The notes under the pieces are model-generated. The model had not been told where the DNA came from. It ran no database searches and worked only from the letters and a program-made list of their open reading frames with translations. 64,000 nt of DNA from Mesorhizobium sp. ZC-5 (GTDB lineage Bacteria > Pseudomonadota > Alphaproteobacteria > Rhizobiales > Rhizobiaceae), in contig NZ_JAOWPT010000010.1 of NCBI RefSeq assembly GCF_025753855.1, positions 157,872 to 221,871 on the forward strand, read 5' to 3'. This document shows positions 53,417 to 61,889 of this stretch, in pieces. The position numbers were made by a program, and so were the translations under genes. Numbering within the stretch: position 1 is the stretch's first letter; every line of letters begins with the position of its first letter.

Positions 53417-54523
53417 GTGCCGCACGTCGAGTTCCACAACATCGTCAAGCGCTTCGGCCGAGTGACCGTGCTGGAGGACCTCAACCTTCGGGTCGAGGAC
53501 GGCGAATTCCTCGTGCTGCTTGGCCCTTCCGGATGCGGCAAGACCACACTGCTCAACATGCTGGCCGGGCTTCAGGAGGTCACCGAGGGTTCGATCGTCA
53601 TCGGCGGCCGCGACGTCACCGATCTCGACCCGAAGGATCGCGGCCTGGCCATGGTCTTTCAATCCTACGCGCTCTATCCGACCAAGACCGTGCGCGGCAA
53701 TCTGAAGTTCGGCCTGTCGGCCCAGAAACTCGACCGCTCTGAGATCGAGCGCCGGGTACAATGGGCGGCAAAGCTGCTGCAGATCGACCGACTGCTCGAC
53801 CGCAAGCCAGCGCAATTATCTGGTGGTCAGCGCCAGCGCGTCGCCATCGGCCGGGCATTGGTCAAGAACGTCGACGTCTTCTTGTTCGACGAACCGCTCT
53901 CCAACCTGGACGCCAAGCTGCGCACCGAGATGCGCCTGGAGATCAAGCGGCTGCACCAGGAACTGGCCAAGACCATCGTCTTCGTCACCCACGATCAGGT
54001 TGAGGCGATGACCATGGCGACGCGGATCGCGGTGATGGACGCCGGCGTTATCCAGCAGATCGCCACGCCCGACGAGATCTATGAGCGTCCGGCCAACCTG
54101 TTCGTGGCCCGCTTCATCGGTTCACCGGCGATGAATACGCTGAAGACGACGGCGGTGCGCAAGAACGGCTGCATTGGCGCCGTCCATGCGCCGACGGGCG
54201 TGCACATGGACCTGTCCGCCTATCCTTTCTTGGCCCAGCCCAGGGATGGAGATCCGCTGGTCATCGGGCTGCGACCCGAGCATTTCACCATCGGCTGCGA
54301 CGCGCGCGGTGATGTCGGGGCGCGGTTTTCGCTGCCCGTCCGCTACACCGAGAAGAACGGCAGCGATGTCACCGCCTTCGTCGATTCCGCCGACGGCGAA
54401 TTGATCGCCGTGCGCTTCGATCACAAGCACCATCACGTTCCAAAAACCGGGGACGTCGTTGAAATCCACTTTCCGAAAGACCGCTTCGACGTCTTCGACG
54501 CGGTCTCCGAAAAACGCATCTAG
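53417..54523 (+). CDS. Carbohydrate ABC transporter ATP-binding protein (UgpC/MsmK-type)
   Basis: This 368-aa ATPase has Walker A GPSGCGKTT, signature QLSGGQRQRVAIGRAL, Walker B VFLFDEPLSNLD and the switch region VTHDQVEAM. A C-terminal OB-type TOBE domain follows (residues about 240-365), which can receive regulatory inputs in this family. It starts with GTG (53417), three bases after the permease stop. Confidence 0.94.
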   Translation: MPHVEFHNIVKRFGRVTVLEDLNLRVEDGEFLVLLGPSGCGKTTLLNMLAGLQEVTEGSIVIGGRDVTDLDPKDRGLAMVFQSYALYPTKTVRGNLKFGLSAQKLDRSEIERRVQWAAKLLQIDRLLDRKPAQLSGGQRQRVAIGRALVKNVDVFLFDEPLSNLDAKLRTEMRLEIKRLHQELAKTIVFVTHDQVEAMTMATRIAVMDAGVIQQIATPDEIYERPANLFVARFIGSPAMNTLKTTAVRKNGCIGAVHAPTGVHMDLSAYPFLAQPRDGDPLVIGLRPEHFTIGCDARGDVGARFSLPVRYTEKNGSDVTAFVDSADGELIAVRFDHKHHHVPKTGDVVEIHFPKDRFDVFDAVSEKRI

Positions 54524-54552
54524 GCCACAAGGCACGCTAGATAAGGGAGGAA

Positions 54553-55827
54553 ATGGCGATGAATTCCAGGATCGGATGCATAAGTCTGGCGCTCGCGACG
54601 TGCGTTGCGTCAGGGATGGCGGCGCAGGCGGCGGACTTGACGATGTTCCATTCGTGGTCGAACGAAAGCGAGATATCGGCGCTCAACGTGTTCGTGAACG
54701 CGCTCAAGGCGAAGGGCCACACGATCAAGGAACTGGCAGTACCGCACGAGCAGTCCGGCGCCGGCGGCCCGATCGTCGCTCTGGTGGTGGCCGGCACGCC
54801 GCCGAACATCTTCCTCACCGGCAATATCGACGTCTATCGCGACATTCGCGATCGCGGCATGGGCCAGACGGTCGGCGAGCAGTTCGACAAGATCGGCGCC
54901 ACCAACCATTTCCCGCTCGCCGTTCAGGAGGCGATCAAGATCGACGGCGAGGTACGCAAGATCCCGTCGGGCATCCATATCGACGGCATGCTCTACTACA
55001 ACATGAAAGTGGCCAAGGCCGCCGGCGTCGACCCGACCGCATGGAAGAGCGTCGACGAGATGTTCGCCGACATGGAGAAGGTGAAGGCGGCCGGCTACAA
55101 TTTCATGGCGATGGGGGGCAACACGTTCCAGGCCGGCTATCTGTTCCATGCGCTGATGGCGGGCGTCGCGGGGCCGGAGGTCTACAACAGATTCTACCGG
55201 GTCGATGCCGGCGGCAAGCCCGACGCCACGGTCTTCGAGGAGAAGGGTCTGCGCGACGCCATCGAGACGTTCCGCCGCATCACCGCGCAGGCCGACGAAG
55301 GCTGGGTCAACCGCCAGTGGAACGAGTCGACCAACACCGTCATCTCCGGCAAGACGCTGATGCATTTCCACGGCGATTGGATGAAGGGACAATGGAAGGC
55401 GAGTAAGAAGGTGCTCGGCGAGGATTTTGGCTGCCTCAACCTGCCCGGAACCAAGGCGCTGGCGGTGACCGTCGATTCGATGGGGGTTCTCGGCGGCGAC
55501 ACGGTTTCGCCGGAGCAACTGGCGGCCGAGATGGAAATGGCGTCGATCGCCGTCGATCCGGCCAATAATGCCGAGTTCGCGGCGCTGAAGGGCTCGACGC
55601 CGGTGCGCACCGACGCGCCGTCCGACAAGCTCGACGCCTGCAACAAGCTGGTGCTGGACTCCCTGGCCAAGGACGGGTTCTGGGTACTGAACCCGTTCTA
55701 CATCAGTGATTCCGACTGGATCAATTCCGTCTGGAACACGATGTTCACCTTCCAGGGTGATGCCGCCATGACAACCGACGATGCTGTCGCCATGCTGAAG
55801 GAAGAGTACGAGTCGATCTTCAAGTAA
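54553..55827 (+). CDS. Carbohydrate ABC transporter substrate-binding protein
   Basis: This 424-aa periplasmic family 1 receptor has a signal peptide ending near residue 26 (AQAAD/LTMFHSWSNESEI) and the LMHFHGDWMKGQWKA and DTVSPEQLAAEMEMA segments. It follows the ATPase gene by 29 bp with GGGAGGAAATGGCG as ribosome-binding site. Being last rather than first in its operon is less common for sugar systems. Ligand unknown; glucose-, mannose- or glucoside-type sugars are typical for this subfamily. Confidence 0.92.
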   Translation: MAMNSRIGCISLALATCVASGMAAQAADLTMFHSWSNESEISALNVFVNALKAKGHTIKELAVPHEQSGAGGPIVALVVAGTPPNIFLTGNIDVYRDIRDRGMGQTVGEQFDKIGATNHFPLAVQEAIKIDGEVRKIPSGIHIDGMLYYNMKVAKAAGVDPTAWKSVDEMFADMEKVKAAGYNFMAMGGNTFQAGYLFHALMAGVAGPEVYNRFYRVDAGGKPDATVFEEKGLRDAIETFRRITAQADEGWVNRQWNESTNTVISGKTLMHFHGDWMKGQWKASKKVLGEDFGCLNLPGTKALAVTVDSMGVLGGDTVSPEQLAAEMEMASIAVDPANNAEFAALKGSTPVRTDAPSDKLDACNKLVLDSLAKDGFWVLNPFYISDSDWINSVWNTMFTFQGDAAMTTDDAVAMLKEEYESIFK

Positions 55828-56135
55828 GGCAAACGTCGCGTAGGCGGGCCGGATCCTTCTGCGAAGGCGCTATATTAGTCGGCCATGCGGGTGGTGTGCG
55901 CGATGCGCGATGTGATGTCGCCGAGGACGTGGACGCATACCTTGCGTCCACGTCGCCGATGGAACAAGCTTAGCGCTGGCTTTCGCTCGCCCGTCAGCTC
56001 TTTGCCAGTAGGCGTTCATTTCTTGCGTTGGGTTGCCGTGATGAGCAGATCGGGCGTCGGGCGCTTGGTGAGCCTTGCTGTTCCTGCAGCCAACGCGATC
56101 ACTTGCAATGGTCGAACCTTGGATTATGCCACATC
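55828..56135. other. Intergenic region with a strong hairpin
   Basis: These 308 bp separate two converging units (receptor ends 55827, uxuA ends 56136). A perfect 12-bp stem with 5-base loop sits at 55926-55954 (GACGTGGACGCA with TGCGTCCACGTC). I see no gene: the longest frame, 110 codons on the plus strand, has no family look and runs into uxuA. Confidence 0.6.
55926..55954. terminator. Hairpin between convergent sugar ABC and uxuA units
   Basis: A perfect 12-bp GC-rich stem with loop TACCT, 99 bp past the receptor stop and 182 bp past the uxuA stop. There is no U-run, so a terminator role is only possible. Confidence 0.4.
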
Positions 56136-57344
56136 TTATCCCTTGGCGGCTGACTGCAGCGCCCGTTCCACCCCGCGCAGTTCGGCAAGCCCCTTGAGTC
56201 GGCCAACTGCGGGATAGCCTGGCTGCGCGCCACGCTTCAGATCGTCGAGAATGTCCTGCCCGTGATCGGGCCGCATCGGGATTTGCGCGTCGGCGCGGCC
56301 CTCCTCCTTGCGGCGTGCCTCCTCCTTCAGCAAGGCGGCCACCACCGCAACCATGTCAGTATCACCGGCCAGATGCTCGTCCTCGTAGAACGAACAGGGC
56401 CACCCTCCCATCTCCCGCCTGACGTTGCGTAGATGCGCGAAATGGATACGAGGACCGATCCGCCCCACCATGCCGGGCAGGTCGTTATCCGGCCTGGCGC
56501 CCAGCGAGCCTGTGCAGAACGTCGCGCCGCTCGCCGGGCTGTCGACCGTTTCGAGCAAGGCGCGGTAATCGGCCTCGGTCGACATCACACGCGGCAGGCC
56601 GAGCAGCGGAAAGGGCGGATCGTCAGGATGGCAGCAAAGCCTCAAGCCCAGCCGCTCCGCGCTGGGGACGACCTCCGCGAGAAAGTCCATCAGATTGGCG
56701 CGCAGGCGCGCCGCGTCGATCCTGGCATAGGTGGCGACCTGTGCTCGCAGCCCGTCGAGCGACCAGCTCTCGGTTGCGCCCGGCAGGCCGGCATTGATGT
56801 TGCGGGCGAGCCTTGTGCGCGCCGCGTCATCCATCGCCGCGAATCGGCGGGCCGCCGCTTCCGCGATCTCGGGCGCGAAGCTTTCGACCGCGCCCCTGCG
56901 GGCGAAGACATGGATGTCGAAAGCAGCGAAATCGATCAAGTCGAAGCGCATCGTCGTGCCCCCATGGCCGACCCGCCAAGCGAGATCCGTCCGGGTCCAG
57001 TCGAGCACCGGCATGAAGTTGTAACAGATTGTGGCGATGCCCGCCGCGGCGAGGTTTTCCAGCGAGGCACGGTAGGCAGCGAGATGCGCCTTCCAGTCGC
57101 CGGTCTGGGTCTTGACGGCCTCCGAGACGGGAAGGCTCTCCACTACCTCCCACTCGAGGCCGGAGGGCGATCCGTCAGGGAAACGGCGTACCGCATCCTG
57201 CCGCCTTGCGATCTCGGCCGGCGTCCAGACTGCGCCGTGGGGGACGTGATGCAGCGCGGTAACGATGCCTTGCGCGCCCGCCTGCCGCGCGTCGGCGGTC
57301 GTCACCTTGTCGACCGGACCGAACCAGCGCCAAGTGTGCCTCAT
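56136..57344 (-). CDS. uxuA: Mannonate dehydratase
   Basis: This 402-aa UxuA converts D-mannonate to 2-keto-3-deoxygluconate in glucuronate breakdown. Characteristic segments are the start MRHTWRWFGPVDKVT, GAQGIVTALHHVPHGAVW, ICYNFMPVLDWTRTDL, CCHPDDPPFPLLGLPRVMS, the metal site in FCTGSLGARPDNDLPGM, IHFAHLRNV and MRPDHGQDILDD. Length is normal. It is first in reading direction after TRAP genes; dctM lies 45 bp upstream on the same strand, so the operon reads dctP-dctQ-dctM-uxuA. This makes hexuronate or mannonate the probable cargo. Confidence 0.95.
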   Translation of the reverse strand: MRHTWRWFGPVDKVTTADARQAGAQGIVTALHHVPHGAVWTPAEIARRQDAVRRFPDGSPSGLEWEVVESLPVSEAVKTQTGDWKAHLAAYRASLENLAAAGIATICYNFMPVLDWTRTDLAWRVGHGGTTMRFDLIDFAAFDIHVFARRGAVESFAPEIAEAAARRFAAMDDAARTRLARNINAGLPGATESWSLDGLRAQVATYARIDAARLRANLMDFLAEVVPSAERLGLRLCCHPDDPPFPLLGLPRVMSTEADYRALLETVDSPASGATFCTGSLGARPDNDLPGMVGRIGPRIHFAHLRNVRREMGGWPCSFYEDEHLAGDTDMVAVVAALLKEEARRKEEGRADAQIPMRPDHGQDILDDLKRGAQPGYPAVGRLKGLAELRGVERALQSAAKG

Positions 57345-57389
57345 GTTCCTGCTCCCGGGCGAAAGTATAACAGGACCGTCATCGTCACT

Positions 57390-58670
57390 TCATCCGAACG
57401 CGAGGTTGGGGAGCCACAGCACGACTTCCGGGAAAAAGACGAGGGCTGTGATCAGGGCGCAGATAGCGGCGATGAACGGGATCGACTCGATAGAATACTC
57501 TTCGATCGTGACATCCATCAGGGCGCAGACGGCGAACATGGCCGAACCGCTCGGCCACGTCATGCCGCCGAGCGTAACGATCGACATCATCAGGATGCCG
57601 AAATGGACCGGGTCCATCCCGACATTGACGACAATCGGCACGAAGATCGGGGTCAGCAGCAGGACCATCACAGTACTATCGAGCGCAAGCCCCGCGACGA
57701 GCAGGAACAGCAGGACGACGAGCACGATCATGTTGGGATCGGTGATGCCCGCCAGCATCCAGTTGGCCAGGTTCTGCGGCACCTGCAGGTAGATGGTGGC
57801 GAAGCCGACCATGCCGCTCATCAGGATGATCAGCATGATCAGTCCGACATCCGATGAGGCATGGGCGAAGGCGCGCCAAACTTTCTCGACCGTCAGTTCG
57901 CGATGGGCGAGGAAGCCGACCGCGAGCGCGTAGACCACCGCGAAGGAGCCGACTTCGGACGGCGTGAACACGCCGCCACGGATAGCGAGAACCAGTGCGA
58001 CCGGGAACATGAGCGCCCATTTGGCCTCCCAGGTCGCTACCGCCAGCGCCTTGACGCTCGGCCTGGTGCTGTCGGCGACGACGTAACCGCGGCGCCTCGC
58101 GATCACGTAGGTGGTGATCATCAGCACAGCCATCATCAGGAAACCTGGAACGATGCCGGCGAGGAACAGCCGGCCGATCGAGACGTTGCCGATATAGCCG
58201 TAGAGGATGAGTCCGATCGAGGGAGGAATGGTCGCCGTGATCAGCGAACCGACGGCGATCGCGGCCGCGGAAAAGCCCTTGCCATAGCCCTTGGCGATCA
58301 TGGCAGGCCCGAGGATGCGCGCCTCCATAGCTGCGTCGGCTACCGCCGACCCGGACACCCCGCCCATCAAGGTAGAGAGCACGATGGCGACTTGGGCGAG
58401 GCCGCCCGACATCCAGCCGACGGCGACCAGCGACACTTTGAGCAACCGGTCGGTGATGCCGCTCTCGTTCATCAGGTGCCCGGCGAGCACGAAAAACGGG
58501 ACAGCGAGCAGCGGAAAGCTCTGGCTCATCGAGGCGATCTTCTGCACGCCGATAGAGAGCGGCATGCCCGAATCCATGACGAAGAAGACAAAACCGGCGA
58601 TGCCCGTGGCGAATGCCACCGGCATGCCCAGCACCATAAGCAAAACGAAGACCACCGAGATCAGCAGCAT
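57390..58670 (-). CDS. dctM: TRAP transporter large permease (DctM)
   Basis: This 426-aa secondary-transport permease has 12 or so hydrophobic segments, the family start GIAGFVFFVMDSGMPLSI and signatures PFFVLAGHLMNESGITDRLL and GGVSGSAVADAAMEARILGPAM. It starts right after dctQ (one base gap). With DctQ and DctP it would import a uronate using the sodium gradient. Confidence 0.94.
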   Translation of the reverse strand: MLLISVVFVLLMVLGMPVAFATGIAGFVFFVMDSGMPLSIGVQKIASMSQSFPLLAVPFFVLAGHLMNESGITDRLLKVSLVAVGWMSGGLAQVAIVLSTLMGGVSGSAVADAAMEARILGPAMIAKGYGKGFSAAAIAVGSLITATIPPSIGLILYGYIGNVSIGRLFLAGIVPGFLMMAVLMITTYVIARRRGYVVADSTRPSVKALAVATWEAKWALMFPVALVLAIRGGVFTPSEVGSFAVVYALAVGFLAHRELTVEKVWRAFAHASSDVGLIMLIILMSGMVGFATIYLQVPQNLANWMLAGITDPNMIVLVVLLFLLVAGLALDSTVMVLLLTPIFVPIVVNVGMDPVHFGILMMSIVTLGGMTWPSGSAMFAVCALMDVTIEEYSIESIPFIAAICALITALVFFPEVVLWLPNLAFG

Positions 58671-58671
58671 G

Positions 58672-59190
58672 TCACAGCTCCAGCGGAGGCGGCGCGCCCC
58701 GGTCGGCCGCCGTGCGCGTATAGACCAGGAGGCCCTGCCCGCGTCGACGCCAGGCGTCGGCCATGTTCTGCATCAGCGCGACGCCAAGCAGGAAGCAGCC
58801 CACAGGCACGGCCGCGGTAACCCAGGCATAGGACAGCGTCGAGTCGCCGAAGGTGCGTTCACGGTTGAGCAGGGTGAGGTGGAAGCCCTCAACGGCGAGA
58901 ACCGCGAGGAAAGCCAGCACGATCGCCGCGCAGACCATTTCCAGCCACAGGTGCGAGCGATGGCCGAGATACTTGACCATGACCTCCATGCCGAGATGCG
59001 ATTTCTCGCGCATCGCCTTGTTGGCGCCCAGCATGCACAGCCAGATGAAGAGAAGCTGCGCCATGTCGACCGACCAGATCAGAGGATGGCCGTAGAAACG
59101 CATGATCGCCGCGATGAAGACGAGGCCGGTGATCGCGGCGAGCAGTGCGACGCAGATCGCAAGCTCGACTTGCGCGAGACGCTTGAGCAT
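58672..59190 (-). CDS. dctQ: TRAP transporter small permease (DctQ)
   Basis: This 172-aa membrane protein with four hydrophobic segments (AICVALLAAITGLVFIAAIMRF, DMAQLLFIWLCMLGANKAM, and two more) has the family FIW...GA...R pattern. It lies between dctP (58 bp) and dctM (1 bp). Confidence 0.92.
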   Translation of the reverse strand: MLKRLAQVELAICVALLAAITGLVFIAAIMRFYGHPLIWSVDMAQLLFIWLCMLGANKAMREKSHLGMEVMVKYLGHRSHLWLEMVCAAIVLAFLAVLAVEGFHLTLLNRERTFGDSTLSYAWVTAAVPVGCFLLGVALMQNMADAWRRRGQGLLVYTRTAADRGAPPPLEL

Positions 59191-59248
59191 GGGGATTCCC
59201 CTGACGCTGCGGCGTGGGGCCTAGCACCCCACGCGATGCGGTTTCAGC

Positions 59249-60223
59249 CTACTTTGCGGCAATCGCCTGAAGTTCGTCGCGCAGCGCAGCGTAGCCGAGC
59301 TTCTCGTAGACGCCGGCCGTGGCTTCCTTGAACGGCGTGACGTCAATCTCGGTCACCGTCATGCCTGCTGCCTTCAGGTCGGCCTCGATCTTGGCCAGCA
59401 TGTCGCGCGTGCCGTAGGAGGCGACGTCGCCCGCCTTCAGCGCTTCGTCGCGCAGAATGGTCTGCAGCTCCGCCGGCAAGCTGTCGAACCAGGGCGCGCT
59501 GGTCACCAGTCCGGTGATCAGGTTGATGTGGCCGGTCTTGGTCAGGTGCTTCGTGACCTCATACAGCTTTGATCCGTAGCCGGCCGGCAGCTGCGCCTCG
59601 ACCGAATCGATCGCTTTCTGCTCGAGCGCGGAATACACCTCGGCATAGGGCATCGGCGTCGGCACTGCACCCATCGCGGTGATGGTCTCGACCCAGACGG
59701 GCGCTCCCGGCGTGCGCATGCGGTTGCCGGCAAGGTCGGCCGGCTTGCTTACCGGGCCGGCGGTCCACAGGTGCCGCTCCCCCTGCCACCAGTTGAACGA
59801 CAGGACCTGGTGCCCCGACGCGTCATGTAACTTGTCCACCCAGGTCTCGAACATGTCTGATGTCACCACCTTACGGATCCCGTCATAGCCATTGGCCAGA
59901 TAGGGCGCGCCGAGTACACCGAACTCCTTGACAAAATTGGCCAGGCGCCCGCCGTCGACGACTACCGCGACCGGCGCGCCGGCGCGGGCCTGCTCCAGCA
60001 CGTCCTCGTCGGGTCCTAGCTGCGAATTAGGGAACAGCTTCACCTCAAGTGCGCCGTTCGAGCGCGCGGCGACGGCATCGCGAAAACTCTCCAGTCCCTT
60101 GTAAAGCGGATCGGTCGTGGTCAGTGCTGTGTTGATGCTGAGCGTGTGGTCGGCAGCGACGACTGGCCACGCCACCGCCACGAGGCCAACGGCCAGAAAT
60201 GCCTTCAGCGAAGCGAATTTCAT
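59249..60223 (-). CDS. dctP: TRAP transporter substrate-binding protein (DctP)
   Basis: This 324-aa periplasmic receptor has a signal peptide ending near residue 23 (VVA/ADHTLS). The TRAP motif is seen in WWQGERHLWTAGPVSKPADLAGNRMRTPGAPVWVE, with the carboxylate-binding Arg in NRMRTPGA. The start has GGGAGGA upstream. It is the first gene of dctPQM-uxuA, divergent from the GntR regulator, so a hexuronate ligand is likely. Confidence 0.93.
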   Translation of the reverse strand: MKFASLKAFLAVGLVAVAWPVVAADHTLSINTALTTTDPLYKGLESFRDAVAARSNGALEVKLFPNSQLGPDEDVLEQARAGAPVAVVVDGGRLANFVKEFGVLGAPYLANGYDGIRKVVTSDMFETWVDKLHDASGHQVLSFNWWQGERHLWTAGPVSKPADLAGNRMRTPGAPVWVETITAMGAVPTPMPYAEVYSALEQKAIDSVEAQLPAGYGSKLYEVTKHLTKTGHINLITGLVTSAPWFDSLPAELQTILRDEALKAGDVASYGTRDMLAKIEADLKAAGMTVTEIDVTPFKEATAGVYEKLGYAALRDELQAIAAK

Positions 60224-60290
60224 GATTTCCTCCCTTGGAAAAGCGATCTATCCAATCCTTAGCCGCTTCCGTAGACTAGAATGGTAGTAT

Positions 60291-61010
60291 ATGACTGTCA
60301 ACATGATGGACGCTGAACTTGATTTCCTGCCCGACGAAGGCCGGCGCGCGCGCCAAGGAACCATGGGTACGCGCGTCTTCCAGGCGCTGCGGCAAGCCAT
60401 CGTCCAGCTCCAACTCAGGCCGGGCAATCCGCTGTCCGAGGCCGATATCGGCCGCCAGCTTGGCGTTTCCCGCCAGCCGGTGCGCGAGGCCTTCATCAAG
60501 CTCGCGGAGGCGGGACTCGTAGAGATCAAGCCGCAGCGCGGCACATTCGTGCGGCTCATCTCGGCCCGCGAGGTGCGCAACGCCCGGTTCCTGCGCGAGG
60601 CGATCGAGGTTGCCGTGGTGCGCAAGGCGGCGGTCGAGGCGACGTCGGAACAGGTGCGCCGGCTGCGACGCATCATCGAGCAGCAGCGCGAAGTTGCCGA
60701 GCACGGGGACAATGTCGGCTTCCTTCGCCTCGACGAGGCCTTCCACCAGGCACTGGCGGCAAGCGCCGACTGCGAGGACGCTTGGTGGGTCTTGGAGGGG
60801 CTGAAGGCGCAGATGGATCGCGTGCGCTACCTGTCGCTGCCGGACGCGACGCCGCTGGAAACGATCATCGGCCAGCACGAGGCGATCGTCGACGCCGTCG
60901 AACACGCCTCACCGGAGGCGGCTGAGGCAGCGATGCGCCACCATCTGTCGGAGATCCTCATCTCGCTGCCGAAACTCTCGGTCCAGCGCTCCGAATTCTT
61001 CGCGGACTGA
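60291..61010 (+). CDS. GntR family regulator, FCD subfamily (UxuR-like position)
   Basis: This 239-aa regulator has a winged helix (RVFQALRQAIVQLQLRPGNPLSEADIGRQLGVSRQPVREAFIKLAEAGLVEIKPQRGTFV) and an FCD domain with metal-ligand His positions (FHQALAA, and QHEAIVDAV). It is divergent from dctPQM-uxuA, whose promoter interval (60224-60290) it probably controls; no perfect palindrome is seen there. ATG codons at 60291, 60303 and 60306 are all possible starts; none has a good ribosome-binding site. Confidence 0.9.
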   Translation: MTVNMMDAELDFLPDEGRRARQGTMGTRVFQALRQAIVQLQLRPGNPLSEADIGRQLGVSRQPVREAFIKLAEAGLVEIKPQRGTFVRLISAREVRNARFLREAIEVAVVRKAAVEATSEQVRRLRRIIEQQREVAEHGDNVGFLRLDEAFHQALAASADCEDAWWVLEGLKAQMDRVRYLSLPDATPLETIIGQHEAIVDAVEHASPEAAEAAMRHHLSEILISLPKLSVQRSEFFAD

Positions 61011-61244
61011 GCGCTTGGCGGTCGCTGGAATCACGGGGTGGGCGGTTTCGGCGGTTATTGTCGGCATTGCGGGACGAGTGCCACAGTTTGCGGAGTGGGA
61101 GCTACCGCTTCGCGTCAATTACCGACCTCACCAGCATCATGGGCAGCGTCGGCTCACCTGCCTACTTCGGCTTTGGCTGGGCAGATCAGTGGGGCCACCT
61201 CGTTTGCCGGATTGCGTCATCCGCACATTCCGCGCAGAACAAAC

Positions 61245-61889
61245 TCATCTGGGATATTCGGATGACGACAAATATTGGACGGCCAACTTGATAAGTTCCG
61301 GAAGGTTGCGGGCGCCAAGTTTCGACTTGAGTTGCGCGCTGGTGTTCACGACGGTCTTGTAGCTGACGCCGAGATCACTGGCGATCTGCGCATAGGGCTT
61401 GCCCTCGGCAAGCAAGGCAAGCGTATGCAGTTCGCGGGACGTGGTCTCCGCCAGCGGATTGTGGTTTCCCGCGCTTCCCAACATGGCAACCTGCATCGCC
61501 ATCTCGTGCCCAAGGTAGGGCTTGTTTCGACGAACGGCCTCGAATGCATCGAGAAAATCACGCGGACCGGAGTCCTTCAGTGCGTATCCGGTGGCGCCGG
61601 CCTTCAGCGCACGGCTGACGACAAGCGGGTCGCTATGCATGCTGAACGCCAGAATCGGCGTGCGCTTGTCGTGAAGACGCAAGCGTCGGATCAGCTCAAG
61701 GCCGCCGAGGCCACCGCTCTTCAATGACAGGTCAACGACGACGACATCGGGCTTTTTGCGCCTGAACAGCCGGTATCCGTCGGCAACACTGTCTGCCTCC
61801 AGCACATCCTGGACGCCGGCATCCTGCAGGACTCGCCGGCACCCCTGCAGGACGATGGGATGGTCATCGATAAGTAGAACTGTCGTCAC
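61245..61889 (-). CDS. LuxR/NarL-type response regulator
   Basis: This 214-aa regulator has a receiver domain with Asp8-Asp9, phospho-acceptor Asp53 (VVVDLSLK) and a Lys in YALKDSG, then a C-terminal LuxR helix-turn-helix (TTSRELHTLALLAEGKPYAQIASDLGVSYKTVVNTSAQLKSKLGARNLPELIKLAV). It starts at GTG (61889) in a GTGA overlap with the kinase stop. It would bind DNA when phosphorylated by the adjacent kinase; the likely target is the divergent gene at 63780. Confidence 0.93.
   Translation of the reverse strand: MTTVLLIDDHPIVLQGCRRVLQDAGVQDVLEADSVADGYRLFRRKKPDVVVVDLSLKSGGLGGLELIRRLRLHDKRTPILAFSMHSDPLVVSRALKAGATGYALKDSGPRDFLDAFEAVRRNKPYLGHEMAMQVAMLGSAGNHNPLAETTSRELHTLALLAEGKPYAQIASDLGVSYKTVVNTSAQLKSKLGARNLPELIKLAVQYLSSSEYPR

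Noticed and set aside
55885-56217. 110-codon plus-strand frame in the gap before uxuA
   Set aside because: No family resemblance; it includes the hairpin at 55926 and runs into uxuA on the other strand.
61011-61244. Possible small gene between GntR and the response regulator
   Set aside because: Short overlapping frames (75-77 codons) exist but none has a ribosome-binding site or recognisable motif; treated as intergenic.
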